Positions 24,831 to 34,041 of a stretch of 64,000 nucleotides of DNA are shown piece after piece. Position 1 is the first letter of the stretch. The number at the start of each line of letters is the position of its first letter. The position numbers were made by a program, and so were the translations under genes. The DNA is from CAG-411 sp050875145 (lineage in GTDB: Bacteria; Bacillota; Clostridia; Lachnospirales; Lachnospiraceae), in NCBI GenBank assembly GCA_050875145.1, contig JBNMLH010000006.1:90599-154598 (forward strand), read 5' to 3'. Under the pieces are notes generated by a model. That model did not search any database. It saw only the letters and a list, made by a program, of their open reading frames with translations, and had not been told where the DNA came from.

Positions 24831-25736
24831 ATGATAAATGGAATTTTGAATGTATATAAAGAAAAAGGATTTACTTCTCATGATGTAGTGGCAAAATTAC
24901 GAGGAATAGTACATCAGAAAAAAATTGGACATACAGGAACACTTGACCCAGATGCAGAAGGAGTATTGCCGATTTGCCTCGGAACGGCTACAAAGCTTTG
25001 CGATATGTTGACAGATAAAAGCAAAACGTATCATACGGTATTTAAACTGGGTGTGGTAACTGATACACAGGATATTACAGGAACGGTGCAGGAGGAAAAT
25101 GCTGTTTTATGTACAAAACAGCAGATTTTAAATACTATTATGTCTTTCGTTGGAAGATATGAACAAGTACCACCAATGTATTCTGCCAAAAAAGTAAACG
25201 GAAAAAAGTTATATGAATATGCAAGAGAAGGAAAAGTAGTAGAAAGAGAGGCGTGTTCTGTCATTATTCATAGCATAGAGCAGATAGAAGTGAATTTAGA
25301 AAAAAATGAGATTTCTATGGATGTTTCTTGTTCAAAAGGAACCTATATTCGTACTCTGTGCCATGATATTGGACAACAACTTGGTTGTGGGGCATGTATG
25401 CTTTCTCTGCTTCGTACGAAGGTTAGCACATTTTACATAAAAGATAGTCTTTCTTTGGAAAAAATTGCATTATTACAGCAAACAGGAGAATTATTATCTT
25501 ATGTGTATTCTCCAGAGCAGGTTTTGGGAGAATTTTCTTCTATAAAGGTATTGGAAAAAGGTGATAAATTATTATATAATGGGAATGCATTATCAAAAAA
25601 TCTGTTAGCACCAACGCAGGAAGTACGTACAGAGCAAGTGCGAGTGTATGATAGCAAAGGTAAGTTTGTGGCAATATACGGTTGGGACATGAATAAAAAA
25701 CAGTATAAACCAGTGAAAATGTTTTTAGAACAGTAG
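24831..25736 (+). CDS. truB: tRNA pseudouridine-55 synthase
   Basis: Isomerises U55 in the T loop of tRNAs. 301 residues. Family landmarks: MINGILNVYKEKGFTSHDVV at the N-terminus, the catalytic aspartate in GHTGTLDPDAEGVLPIC, KTYHTVFKLGV, PPMYSAKKVNGKKLYEYAREG and CSKGTYIRTLCHDIG. Start ATG 24831 was chosen by alignment to the family N-terminus. An in-frame ATG at 24804 would overlap nrnA; neither has a strong ribosome site. A PUA-like C-terminus is present. Confidence 0.95.
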   Translation: MINGILNVYKEKGFTSHDVVAKLRGIVHQKKIGHTGTLDPDAEGVLPICLGTATKLCDMLTDKSKTYHTVFKLGVVTDTQDITGTVQEENAVLCTKQQILNTIMSFVGRYEQVPPMYSAKKVNGKKLYEYAREGKVVEREACSVIIHSIEQIEVNLEKNEISMDVSCSKGTYIRTLCHDIGQQLGCGACMLSLLRTKVSTFYIKDSLSLEKIALLQQTGELLSYVYSPEQVLGEFSSIKVLEKGDKLLYNGNALSKNLLAPTQEVRTEQVRVYDSKGKFVAIYGWDMNKKQYKPVKMFLEQ

Positions 25737-25775
25737 AAAAAGACTTTTATCAGGCTATAAGAGATGGAGGATGTC

Positions 25776-26699
25776 ATGGAACACATATATAATACAGAAG
25801 ATTTTCAATTAAAAAATACAGCAGTGTGCCTTGGAAAATTTGATGGGATTCATAAGGGGCATCGATTATTAATTGATACGATAAAAAGTTATAAAGAAAG
25901 AAATCTTCAGACGGTTGTATTTACTTTCGCACTTCATCCATCTAACTTGTTTTCAGATACAGAGACGGAATTAATTGATACTTTGCCAGAAAAGGTAGAA
26001 AAATTAGAAGCTTTAGGTGTTGACACACTTGTCTCTTTTCCGTTTACAAAAGAAACAGCGGCTATGGAGCCGGAAGATTTTATAAAAAAAATATTGGTAG
26101 AAAAAGTGGACGCAAAAATAATTGTTGTAGGTAAGGATTTTCATTTTGGAAACAAAAGGAAAGGAAATGTTGCATTACTTAAAAAGCTTGCACCAGAATG
26201 TGGATATGAGGTTGTGGATTTGGAAAAGATAGCTACAGACAATGAAATTGTAAGCAGCACACGTATTCGGAAGGAAATAAAAAAGGGGAATATGGAGAAG
26301 GTAACAGAACTATTGGAAACACCGTATGCGATTACAAGTGAGGTGCTTCATGGACAGCAATTGGGAAGAACGATTGGCATGCCTACCATTAATCAGGCAG
26401 TTGCACCACACAAGATTATACCACCTAAGGGTGTGTATGTATCAAGAGTATATCTTGAAGATGGAATTCATGGGGGAATAACCAATGTTGGAACAAAACC
26501 GACTGTTAGTGGAACAAAGCAGTTAGGAGTAGAAACATACATTTTTGATTTTTCTGGTGATTTGTATGGAAAGGTGTTAAAAACAGAGTTACTGTGTTTT
26601 GTTCGAGGGGAACAGAAATTTTCTGGAATAGATGCCTTAAAAGAACAGATGTATAAAGATAAATTATATGGTGAACAGTATATAAAATCTTATCAATAG
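25776..26699 (+). CDS. ribF: Bifunctional riboflavin kinase/FAD synthetase
   Basis: Converts riboflavin to FMN and FMN to FAD. 307 residues. N-terminal nucleotidyltransferase: LGKFDGIHKGHRLL (HxGH-like), VVGKDFHFGNKRKGN and ISSTRIR-type VSSTRIRKEI. C-terminal riboflavin kinase: GRTIGMPTINQ, PPKGVYVSRV and a glutamate/Thr region NVGTKPTV. The start is ATG 25776 with GGAGG 5 nt upstream; the ATG at 25764 overlaps that site. truB-ribF-rpsO is a common order. Confidence 0.96.
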   Translation: MEHIYNTEDFQLKNTAVCLGKFDGIHKGHRLLIDTIKSYKERNLQTVVFTFALHPSNLFSDTETELIDTLPEKVEKLEALGVDTLVSFPFTKETAAMEPEDFIKKILVEKVDAKIIVVGKDFHFGNKRKGNVALLKKLAPECGYEVVDLEKIATDNEIVSSTRIRKEIKKGNMEKVTELLETPYAITSEVLHGQQLGRTIGMPTINQAVAPHKIIPPKGVYVSRVYLEDGIHGGITNVGTKPTVSGTKQLGVETYIFDFSGDLYGKVLKTELLCFVRGEQKFSGIDALKEQMYKDKLYGEQYIKSYQ

Positions 26700-26723
26700 G
26701 CATGTTGAAAAAAATATTAAATT

Positions 26724-26754
26724 TTTGTAACTGTTCAGAAGGTGTGAAATCATA
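26724..26754 (+). repeat. Partial copy of a dispersed repeat
   Basis: TTTGTAACTGTTCAGAAGGT followed by a near-identical stretch, 29 of 31 positions the same as 63859-63889. Only the left edge of the element is present; the long palindrome seen at the other copy is missing. Confidence 0.65.
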
Positions 26755-26800
26755 GGTATACAAAATATTTACCAATTTTTTGAGAAGTGTAAAATGGATG

Positions 26801-26829
26801 TTTACATTGCTTGAAAATTGTGCTATGAT
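26801..26829 (+). promoter_or_regulatory. SigA-type promoter of rpsO
   Basis: TTTACA (26801-26806), a 17-nt spacer and TATGAT (26824-26829). The predicted start is about 26836, giving an 82-nt structured leader. Confidence 0.75.
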
Positions 26830-26844
26830 ATAGCAGTATGTTAG

Positions 26845-26895
26845 TAAACCGCTACTCGGATATAGGATGATCCGACCTGTATCTTAGTAGATGGC
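26845..26895 (+). promoter_or_regulatory. Structured rpsO leader, likely S15 autoregulatory element
   Basis: CTACT (26852-26856) pairs with AGTAG (26886-26890), and GATATAGG (26859-26866) pairs with CCTGTATC (26876-26883, one G-U). A competing pairing TCGGAT/ATCCGA (26856-26861 with 26870-26875) uses the loop. Ribosomal protein S15 represses its own mRNA through leader structures in several bacteria, though the folds differ; assignment here is inference from position and pairing. Confidence 0.5.
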
Positions 26896-26917
26896 AATTT
26901 TATAGGAGGATTTTATT

Positions 26918-27184
26918 ATGATTAGTAAAGAAAAAAAAGCAGAAATTATTGCAACTTACGGTAGAAAAGAAGGAGATACAGGTTCTCCAGAAGTTCAGAT
27001 TGCTTTATTAACAGAGAGAATTCGTGAATTGACTGAGCATTTGAAGGTAAATCAGAAAGATCATCATTCAAGAAGAGGTCTTTTAAAGATGGTAGGTCAA
27101 AGAAGAAACTTACTTGCTTATTTAAAGAAGAAGGACTTAGAAGGATATCGTGCATTAATCGAAAAACTTGGTTTAAGAAAATAA
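26918..27184 (+). CDS. rpsO: 30S ribosomal protein S15
   Basis: A primary 16S rRNA-binding protein of the 30S platform. 88 residues, the standard length. Typical segments: GRKEGDTGSPEVQIALLTERI, LTEHLKVNQKDHHSRRGLL and the C-terminal VGQRRNLLAYLKKKD. TAGGAGG lies 7 nt before the ATG. It is expressed from its own promoter with a structured leader and ends at a strong hairpin. Confidence 0.98.
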   Translation: MISKEKKAEIIATYGRKEGDTGSPEVQIALLTERIRELTEHLKVNQKDHHSRRGLLKMVGQRRNLLAYLKKKDLEGYRALIEKLGLRK

Positions 27185-27196
27185 TGCATTTGGAGA

Positions 27197-27226
27197 AGGG
27201 GGCCACATTATGTGGTCCTTTTCTTA
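27197..27226 (+). terminator. Terminator of rpsO
   Basis: GGGCCACA pairs with TGTGGTCC around a TTA loop, directly followed by TTTTCTT. It begins 13 nt after the rpsO stop. Confidence 0.85.
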
Positions 27227-27291
27227 CTTACTATGAAAATATTGTTAGATTGGTGCCTATATAGCAGGCATGTCTGTTTTTTGAAAAAAAC

Positions 27292-27320
27292 TTTACAAAT
27301 ATCAATCAGTATAGTAGAAT
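27292..27320 (+). promoter_or_regulatory. SigA-type promoter of der
   Basis: TTTACA (27292-27297), a 17-nt spacer and TAGAAT (27315-27320), with the der start 46 nt beyond the -10 box. Confidence 0.7.
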
Positions 27321-27365
27321 CAGATGGAATATCATTAGTAGATGCTATAGTTGAGGAGAGAAAAG

Positions 27366-28688
27366 ATGAGTAAACCAATAGTAGCTATTGTGGGTAGACC
27401 CAATGTAGGAAAATCCACTTTATTTAATATGCTTGCAGGAGAACAAATTTCGATTGTAAAAGATACACCGGGTGTTACCAGAGATCGTATTTATGCAGAT
27501 GTAACTTGGTTGGATAAACAATTTACGTTGATTGATACGGGAGGAATTGAACTGGAAACAAATGATTTAATACTAAAAAATATGCGTGAACAGGCAGAAA
27601 TTGCAATTGCAACGGCTGATGTGATTATGTTTGTTGTAGATGTACGACAAGGATTGGTAGATGCAGATTTTAAAGTTGCGGATATGCTTCGTAAATCGCA
27701 TAAAAACCTTGTACTTGTTGTAAATAAGGTAGATAATTTTGAAAAATTTATGCCGGATGTATATGAATTTTATAACCTTGGTTTAGGCGACCCACTTCCT
27801 GTTTCAGGACAGTCCAAGCTTGGTATTGGAGATATGCTGGATGAAGTAATCGGACATTTTGATGCGGATTCCATGGAAGAGGAAGAAGATGAAAGACCAA
27901 GAATTGCCGTTATTGGAAAACCAAACGTAGGAAAATCTTCTATTATTAATAAAATCGTGGGAGAGGATCGAGTAATTGTATCAAATATTGCCGGTACGAC
28001 AAGAGATGCAATTGATACAGCGGTGACATACAATGGCACAGAGTATGTATTTATAGATACAGCAGGACTTCGCCGTAAAAGCAAGGTCAAAGAAGAACTG
28101 GAACGTTATAGTATCATTCGAACAGTTACAGCGGTAGAGCGATGCGATGTGGCAGTTATTATGATTGATGCAGAAGAAGGTGTGACAGAGCAGGATGCAA
28201 AGATTGCAGGAATTGCACATGACCGAGGAAAAGGTATCATTATTGCAGTAAATAAATGGGATGCAATTGAAAAAGATGATAAGACCATTTATAAGTATAC
28301 AAATAAAGTAAGAGAAGTTTTGTCGTTTATGCCATATGCGGAAATATTGTTTATTTCAGCAAAAACAGGACAAAGAATTCCAAGATTATTCGAAACGATA
28401 GACGTGGTAATTGAAAATCATGCGTTGCGTGTTGCTACAGGTGTATTAAATGAAATTCTTGCAGAGGCAGTAGCATTACAGCAGCCACCATCAGATAAGG
28501 GAAAACGTTTAAAGATATATTATATGACACAGGTATCTGTAAAGCCACCTACATTTGTAATTTTTGTTAATGATAAGAAGCTTATGCATTTTTCTTATAC
28601 AAGATATATTGAGAATAAGGTAAGAGAAGCATTTGGATTTAAGGGAACACCACTTAAATTTATTATTAGAGAGAGAAAGGACAAATAG
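27366..28688 (+). CDS. der: Ribosome biogenesis GTPase Der (EngA)
   Basis: Tandem-GTPase factor essential for 50S maturation. 440 residues. First G domain: GRPNVGKSTLFN, DTGG and NKVD. Second G domain near residue 180: GKPNVGKSSIIN, DTAGLRRKSK and NKWD. The C-terminal KH-like domain ends PLKFIIRERK. The start is ATG 27366 with GAGGAG 7 nt upstream; the in-frame TTG at 27351 precedes that site. der-plsY-gpsA follow in close order. Confidence 0.97.
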   Translation: MSKPIVAIVGRPNVGKSTLFNMLAGEQISIVKDTPGVTRDRIYADVTWLDKQFTLIDTGGIELETNDLILKNMREQAEIAIATADVIMFVVDVRQGLVDADFKVADMLRKSHKNLVLVVNKVDNFEKFMPDVYEFYNLGLGDPLPVSGQSKLGIGDMLDEVIGHFDADSMEEEEDERPRIAVIGKPNVGKSSIINKIVGEDRVIVSNIAGTTRDAIDTAVTYNGTEYVFIDTAGLRRKSKVKEELERYSIIRTVTAVERCDVAVIMIDAEEGVTEQDAKIAGIAHDRGKGIIIAVNKWDAIEKDDKTIYKYTNKVREVLSFMPYAEILFISAKTGQRIPRLFETIDVVIENHALRVATGVLNEILAEAVALQQPPSDKGKRLKIYYMTQVSVKPPTFVIFVNDKKLMHFSYTRYIENKVREAFGFKGTPLKFIIRERKDK

Positions 28689-28692
28689 TAGC

Positions 28693-29361
28693 ATGGAAAC
28701 GTTTCAAATGGCAATTTCCATTATCCTGTGTTTGGTAGTTGGATATTGTTTTGGTTGTATTTCAACAGCATATTTTGTTGGAAAATTGTATAATATTGAT
28801 ATACGTGAAGAAGGTAGTGGAAATCTGGGAAGTACAAATGCATTGCGTACGTTAGGAATAAAAGCGGGAATTATGACCTTTGTAGGTGATATAGCAAAAA
28901 GCTTTCTTCCAATCCTTGTAGTGCGTTATGTTATTTTTTCAAATAATACTGAATTGGGAATTGTAATGGCATTGTGGCTTGGTTTGGGAACCGTTTTAGG
29001 ACATAATTTTCCATGTTGGCTTCATTTTAAAGGTGGAAAAGGAATTGCGGTTACGGCAGCAGTTGTTCTCGGGATTGCTCATTGGCAATTGATTGTAATT
29101 GGGTTATTATTATTTATTGTAATTGTAGCTATTACAAAATATGTATCGCTGGGGTCATTGATTGTTGCATTTTATTTACCTATTAGTGCAATTGTCTGGC
29201 ATAGCAGTAGTCCATACTTTATTCATATGTTAATTGTGAGTTTCCTTTTTACTTTATTAGCTTTTGTACAGCATCGTGCTAATATTGTACGTTTGCTGCA
29301 TGGAAATGAACATAAATTAGGTGAGAAAAAGGAACAAGCAAGTATGAATACAAAATTATAA
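28693..29361 (+). CDS. plsY: Acyl-phosphate:glycerol-3-phosphate acyltransferase
   Basis: Integral membrane enzyme that transfers an acyl group from acyl-phosphate to glycerol-3-phosphate, the first step of phosphatidic acid synthesis. 222 residues with five or more membrane segments. The three conserved loops are present: GSGNLGSTNALR, GHNFPCWLHFKGGKG and a late VQHRANIVRLLHGNEHK. Start ATG 28693 lies 4 nt past the der stop; upstream frame is der sequence. It pairs functionally with gpsA, which supplies the glycerol-3-phosphate. Confidence 0.96.
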   Translation: METFQMAISIILCLVVGYCFGCISTAYFVGKLYNIDIREEGSGNLGSTNALRTLGIKAGIMTFVGDIAKSFLPILVVRYVIFSNNTELGIVMALWLGLGTVLGHNFPCWLHFKGGKGIAVTAAVVLGIAHWQLIVIGLLLFIVIVAITKYVSLGSLIVAFYLPISAIVWHSSSPYFIHMLIVSFLFTLLAFVQHRANIVRLLHGNEHKLGEKKEQASMNTKL

Positions 29362-29516
29362 AAAGTGTTCTTGTGAAAAAGGCATGAATTAGCATGTGAT
29401 TAGGATAAAAAGGTGAAAGAAAACTATAAGAAAGGGAAAAGGCAAGCACATATCTTTCACTCTTGGTGTTTGCGTCTATCAAAACTATGATATATGGTAG
29501 ACAGGGTGTATAAAAA

Positions 29517-30530
29517 ATGGTTAAAGTAAGTCTATTAGGTGCTGGAAGTTGGGGAACAGCGTTAGCAATTGTTTTGGCAAAAAATGGACATGATGTAACT
29601 TTGTGGTCTGCATTAGAGACAGAAATCACAATGTTAAAGACACATCGGGAGCATAAGGATCGACTTCCAGGAGTAAAGCTTCCAGATAATATTTATATTA
29701 CTTCAGATTTAGAAGAAGCATGTGCAGACAAAGATTTGATTGTTTTTTCTGTGGCATCGCCATATGTAAGAAGTACAGCAAAGCAATGTGCTCCATTTTT
29801 AAAAGAGAATCAGATTATTGTAAATGTAGGAAAAGGGATTGAAGAGGCAACTCTGATGACACTTAGTGAAATTTTGGAGCAGGAAATCCCAACTGCAGAG
29901 GTAGCGGTTCTTTCAGGTCCTAGTCACGCAGAGGAAGTTAGCAAGGAAATTCCAACAACCGTTGTGGTAGGAGCAAAAAGAAAGAAAACAGCCGAATATA
30001 TTCAGGATATTTTTATGAATGATGTGTTCCGAGTATATATTAGTCCTGATATTATCAGTATTGAACTGGGTGGAGCATTAAAGAATGTAATCGCCTTGGC
30101 AGCAGGAATGGCAGATGGATTAGACTTTGGAGATAACACAAAGGCAGCGTTAATGACAAGAGGTATCGCAGAGATTACAAGACTTGGTGTTGCCATGGGT
30201 GGAAGAAAAGAAACGCTAGGAGGTTTATCTGGTGTAGGTGATTTGATTGTGACATGCACAAGTAATCATAGTCGTAATCATAATGCAGGATACCTTTTAG
30301 GAAAGGGATATACGATGGAAGAAGCCATGAAAGAGGTAAAACAAGTAGTAGAAGGCGTATATTCAGCCAAAGCAGCACTTAAATTGGCACATAAGTATAA
30401 TGTTTCATTGCCAATTATTGAGAAAGTGAATCAGGTATTATTTGAAGGAAAGACTGCAAAAGAGGCAACTGCGGAACTATTGACGAGAGATCGTATTGCA
30501 GAATATTCTGATTTAGAATGGGAAGAATAG
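29517..30530 (+). CDS. gpsA: NAD(P)H-dependent glycerol-3-phosphate dehydrogenase
   Basis: Reduces dihydroxyacetone phosphate to sn-glycerol-3-phosphate for phospholipid synthesis. 337 residues, cytosolic. Rossmann GAGSWGTALA (residues 7-16), the SGPSHAEEV motif, the catalytic lysine region ELGGALKNVIALAAGMADGL, and the substrate site GLSGVGDLIVTCTS..SRN. A 155-nt gap after plsY holds no clear signal. The ribosome site is weak. The glycan locus begins 58 nt downstream. Confidence 0.97.
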   Translation: MVKVSLLGAGSWGTALAIVLAKNGHDVTLWSALETEITMLKTHREHKDRLPGVKLPDNIYITSDLEEACADKDLIVFSVASPYVRSTAKQCAPFLKENQIIVNVGKGIEEATLMTLSEILEQEIPTAEVAVLSGPSHAEEVSKEIPTTVVVGAKRKKTAEYIQDIFMNDVFRVYISPDIISIELGGALKNVIALAAGMADGLDFGDNTKAALMTRGIAEITRLGVAMGGRKETLGGLSGVGDLIVTCTSNHSRNHNAGYLLGKGYTMEEAMKEVKQVVEGVYSAKAALKLAHKYNVSLPIIEKVNQVLFEGKTAKEATAELLTRDRIAEYSDLEWEE

Positions 30531-30588
30531 GGCATTTATTGTTCCTGTTTTATATCATTAGATAAGAAGAAAGGTCGTGCTTGTCTAA

Positions 30589-32472
30589 GTGGAAGAACAG
30601 CAGAAAGGAAAGTTAAAACAGGAGATACAGAAGCTGGGACTGGTAGCTGGGGATGTTCTTATTATATGTATTGTATCCATTTTATCGCTATTGGTTCGTT
30701 TTGACTTGAAATATGACTCCATACCAATTTATTATTTGGATTGGATGTATGGATATTTACCGGCACATATCATCTGTACATTGATTATTTTTTATTTTTG
30801 TAAAATGTATAGAAGTCTTTGGAGATATGCTAGTATTAGCGAGATGGTACATATTGTGGAGGGCGCATTTCTTTCTACTGCATTACAATGGATCGTTATG
30901 TGGAGTATGAAATGTCGAATGCCGATTAGTTTTCATCTTATGACGCTGGTATTTTTAATCTGTTTTACTGCGTTGGAACGTTTTGCTTATCGAATCCTTC
31001 TTGAAATGAAGAATCGATATATCAATATGCCTCAACAGGGCAGTGGTGCCAATGTAATGATTATAGGAGCTGGTGATGCAGGGCGTGTAATGCTTACAGA
31101 GATTACTGCAAGTCAATATATTCAAGGAAAAGTTGTTTGTTTTATTGATGATGATGTAGAAAAGATAGGAAAACGTTTAAATGGTGTTCCCATTGTTGGT
31201 GGCAGAGAGCAAATTATTGAAACTGCTAAAAATTATTGTGTAGATGAGATTATTGTTGCTCTACCTTCTATTTCAGCCAAAGAACGAAGTGTTATTTTAA
31301 ATATTTGTCAGGAGACAAATTGCCATGTTCGCATTTTACCAGGGGTATATCAGTTAATCAATGGTGAAGTTAGTATTACAAAATTGCGTCAGGTAGAGGT
31401 TGAAGATTTGCTCGGTAGAGAGCAGATACAAGTGGATTTAGATTCGATTATGGGTTATGTAAGTGATAAGAGGGTCATGGTAACTGGTGGGGGTGGCTCC
31501 ATTGGTAGTGAACTTTGCAGACAGATTGCATCCAAAAACCCAGAGATGCTTATTATTGTAGATATTTATGAGAATAATGCCTATGAGATACAGCAAGAGT
31601 TGAAATATGATTATCCTGATCTGAATTTAGTTGTATTGATTGCGTCTGTACGAAATACGAATCGAATGAATGAAATTTTTGAACAGTATCGTCCTAATAT
31701 CGTATATCATGCAGCAGCTCATAAGCATGTTCCTTTGATGGAGAGCAGTCCAAATGAGGCGATTAAAAATAATGTATTCGGTACTTATAAAACGGCAAAA
31801 GCAGCAGGCGAATATGGTGTGCAAAAGTTTGTAATGATTTCTACAGATAAAGCGGTGAATCCAACCAATATTATGGGAGCCTCTAAACGAATTTGTGAAA
31901 TGATTATTCAGACGTTTAACAATTATTATCAGACGGAGTTTGTAGCGGTTCGTTTTGGAAATGTGCTGGGAAGTAATGGGAGCGTAATTCCGTTATTTAA
32001 AAAACAGATACAGCATGGAGGACCTGTGACGGTTACACATCCGGATATTATTCGTTATTTTATGACGATATCGGAAGCAGTTTCTCTTGTTTTGCAGGCA
32101 GGTGCCTATGCAAAAGGAGGAGAAATCTTTGTATTGGATATGGGTGAACCAGTAAAAATACTGGATTTGGCTAAAAATCTGATTCGTCTGTCTGGCTATG
32201 TACCAAATGAAGATATTAAAATTACTTTTTCAGGGTTAAGACCAGGTGAAAAGTTGTATGAAGAACTTCTGATGGATGAAGAAGGGTTGACAAAAACAGA
32301 AAATGAATTAATTTATATAGGAAAACCGATTGAGTTAAATGAAGAAATATTTAAAAGGCAGTTGGAAGATTTGTATGAGGCAGCAGTTGATGAGACGAAA
32401 AACATTCGGCAACTGGTGAAAGAAATTGTACCAACGTATGTTTTAAAAGAAGAGAATGAGAAGGTTTCTTAG
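30589..32472 (+). CDS. Membrane-bound nucleotide-sugar 4,6-dehydratase (CapD/WbpM/PglF type)
   Basis: A 627-residue protein. Four N-terminal membrane helices (about 20-130) precede a CoA-binding-like Rossmann domain (IIGAGDAGRVML) and an SDR domain with TGGGGSIGSELCRQI and STDKAVNPTNIMGASKR, in which Met replaces the usual catalytic Tyr, as in this family. Relatives convert UDP-GlcNAc to a 4-keto-6-deoxy sugar, the first step to QuiNAc, FucNAc or bacillosamine-type residues. The start is GTG 30589 with a distant AAAGG. It opens the glycan locus, beside the PGT and a reductase-like gene. Confidence 0.9.
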   Translation: MEEQQKGKLKQEIQKLGLVAGDVLIICIVSILSLLVRFDLKYDSIPIYYLDWMYGYLPAHIICTLIIFYFCKMYRSLWRYASISEMVHIVEGAFLSTALQWIVMWSMKCRMPISFHLMTLVFLICFTALERFAYRILLEMKNRYINMPQQGSGANVMIIGAGDAGRVMLTEITASQYIQGKVVCFIDDDVEKIGKRLNGVPIVGGREQIIETAKNYCVDEIIVALPSISAKERSVILNICQETNCHVRILPGVYQLINGEVSITKLRQVEVEDLLGREQIQVDLDSIMGYVSDKRVMVTGGGGSIGSELCRQIASKNPEMLIIVDIYENNAYEIQQELKYDYPDLNLVVLIASVRNTNRMNEIFEQYRPNIVYHAAAHKHVPLMESSPNEAIKNNVFGTYKTAKAAGEYGVQKFVMISTDKAVNPTNIMGASKRICEMIIQTFNNYYQTEFVAVRFGNVLGSNGSVIPLFKKQIQHGGPVTVTHPDIIRYFMTISEAVSLVLQAGAYAKGGEIFVLDMGEPVKILDLAKNLIRLSGYVPNEDIKITFSGLRPGEKLYEELLMDEEGLTKTENELIYIGKPIELNEEIFKRQLEDLYEAAVDETKNIRQLVKEIVPTYVLKEENEKVS

Positions 32473-32493
32473 AGAAAGGGTGGCAGAACAAAT

Positions 32494-33096
32494 ATGTACC
32501 AGAAAATAAAGAGAGTGATTGATTTTATACTTTCATTAATGGGGTGCATCGTAGCGTCACCCTTTTTTCTTATATTATGCATTGCTATAAAATTAGACAG
32601 TAAAGGACCGATTTTTTTCTGTCAGAAAAGAGTCGGGATACATAAAAAACACTTTAACATTTTGAAGTTTCGCACCATGCGAATAGATACTCCAAAAGAT
32701 TGTCCTACCCATTTACTTGAAAATCCAGAACAATATATCACAAAGGTTGGGAAGTTTTTAAGAAAAACAAGTTTGGATGAGTTACCTCAAGTGTTAAATA
32801 TATTGGTTGGACAGATGAGTATTGTGGGACCAAGACCAGCACTTTGGAATCAATTTGATTTAATTGAGGAGAGGGACAAATACGGTGCTAATGATGTTTT
32901 ACCGGGATTGACCGGATGGGCACAAATCAATGGAAGAGATGAACTACCAATACCGGAAAAAGCAAAGTTGGATGGAGAGTATGTCAAACGGATGAGTTTT
33001 TTGTTTGACTGTAAATGTTTTTTTAAAACATTTTCTAGTGTGTTAAGGCAGGAAGGTGTGGTAGAAGGTGGAACTGGAAAAATGAAAAAGAAATAG
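32494..33096 (+). CDS. Phosphoglycosyl transferase initiating glycan synthesis
   Basis: A 200-residue bacterial sugar transferase (monotopic PGT, PglC/WcaJ C-terminal type) that moves a sugar-1-phosphate to undecaprenyl phosphate. A single re-entrant hydrophobic segment (about 10-32) is followed by the KRVG..KHFNILKFRTM motif, the catalytic Asp-Glu pair LRKTSLDELPQVLNIL, SIVGPRPAL and PGLTGWAQINGRD. The donor sugar is probably the product of the dehydratase upstream plus the reductase downstream; that is inference. Confidence 0.93.
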   Translation: MYQKIKRVIDFILSLMGCIVASPFFLILCIAIKLDSKGPIFFCQKRVGIHKKHFNILKFRTMRIDTPKDCPTHLLENPEQYITKVGKFLRKTSLDELPQVLNILVGQMSIVGPRPALWNQFDLIEERDKYGANDVLPGLTGWAQINGRDELPIPEKAKLDGEYVKRMSFLFDCKCFFKTFSSVLRQEGVVEGGTGKMKKK

Positions 33097-33158
33097 TGTT
33101 TTAAAAGTAAAGATAGCCCTATTTAAGAAAAAGGAATTGTCATAAAAGGAATAAGAAA

Positions 33159-34028
33159 ATGAAAAGGATATTGATTATTGGGGAAAGTAGTTATATTGGT
33201 CGGTCATTCCAAACCTGGATGGAAAAGAACGACAAGACTACAAAAGTAGAATGTATTTCCAGCAGAAATCGTAGTTGGGAAAAAGTGAATTTTGGAATGT
33301 ATGATACCATTCTTCATGTGGCAGGAATTGCGCATGTAAATGCCGCTGCTGAGATGGAAAAGCAATATTATGCTGTAAATAGAGATTTAACAATTGACTG
33401 CTGTAAAAAGGCAAAAGAGGATGGGGCAAAGCAGTTTATTTTTCTTTCCAGCATTATCATCTTTGGAGAGAGTAAAAGTTTAAAGCCTGTTGTGATTACA
33501 AAAAATACACAACCATCTCCCAATGGTTTTTACGGACAAAGTAAACTGGAGGCAGAGCAGGGGATATTGCCAATGATAACAGATACATTTAAAGTAGCGG
33601 TTGTGCGACCACCGATGGTGTATGGAAAAGGATCAAAAGGAAATTATCCGCGTCTGTCAAAACTGGCAAAAAAACTTCCAGTATTTCCAAGTTATGCAAA
33701 TCAAAGAAGTATGATACATATTGATATACTTTGTGAATGTTTGCGACTTATTGCAGAAAACCAATCAGAGGGGATATTCTGTCCTCAAAATAAGGAATAT
33801 GTATCTACAGCGGAAATGGTAAGGGAAATTGGAGTCTGTTGTGGTCGAAAGGTTTACTTGTTGCCACTTTTTAATGGATTTATTCAGATTGGTGCAAAAT
33901 TTGTTCCTTTGCTTAATAAGGTGTTTGGTTCTTTAACATATGAGAAAACATTATCCAATTGTTTTGATGGTGCGTATCAGATTTTAGATTTTAAAGAAAC
34001 AATACGTCGTACTGAGGAAAAAGAATAA
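33159..34028 (+). CDS. NAD-dependent epimerase/dehydratase family protein (reductase-like)
   Basis: A 289-residue extended SDR. The Rossmann motif is slightly altered (IGESSYIG), followed by HVAGIAHV, SSIIIFG and the active-site YGQSK (Tyr-x3-Lys). Size and LH(V/L)A..AHV segment resemble WbpV/WreQ-type enzymes that reduce 4-keto-6-deoxy UDP-sugars to QuiNAc or FucNAc. With the dehydratase and PGT alongside, it could complete the initiating sugar. Alternative: an unrelated epimerase. Confidence 0.8.
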   Translation: MKRILIIGESSYIGRSFQTWMEKNDKTTKVECISSRNRSWEKVNFGMYDTILHVAGIAHVNAAAEMEKQYYAVNRDLTIDCCKKAKEDGAKQFIFLSSIIIFGESKSLKPVVITKNTQPSPNGFYGQSKLEAEQGILPMITDTFKVAVVRPPMVYGKGSKGNYPRLSKLAKKLPVFPSYANQRSMIHIDILCECLRLIAENQSEGIFCPQNKEYVSTAEMVREIGVCCGRKVYLLPLFNGFIQIGAKFVPLLNKVFGSLTYEKTLSNCFDGAYQILDFKETIRRTEEKE

Positions 34029-34041
34029 GGAGAAAATAGTT

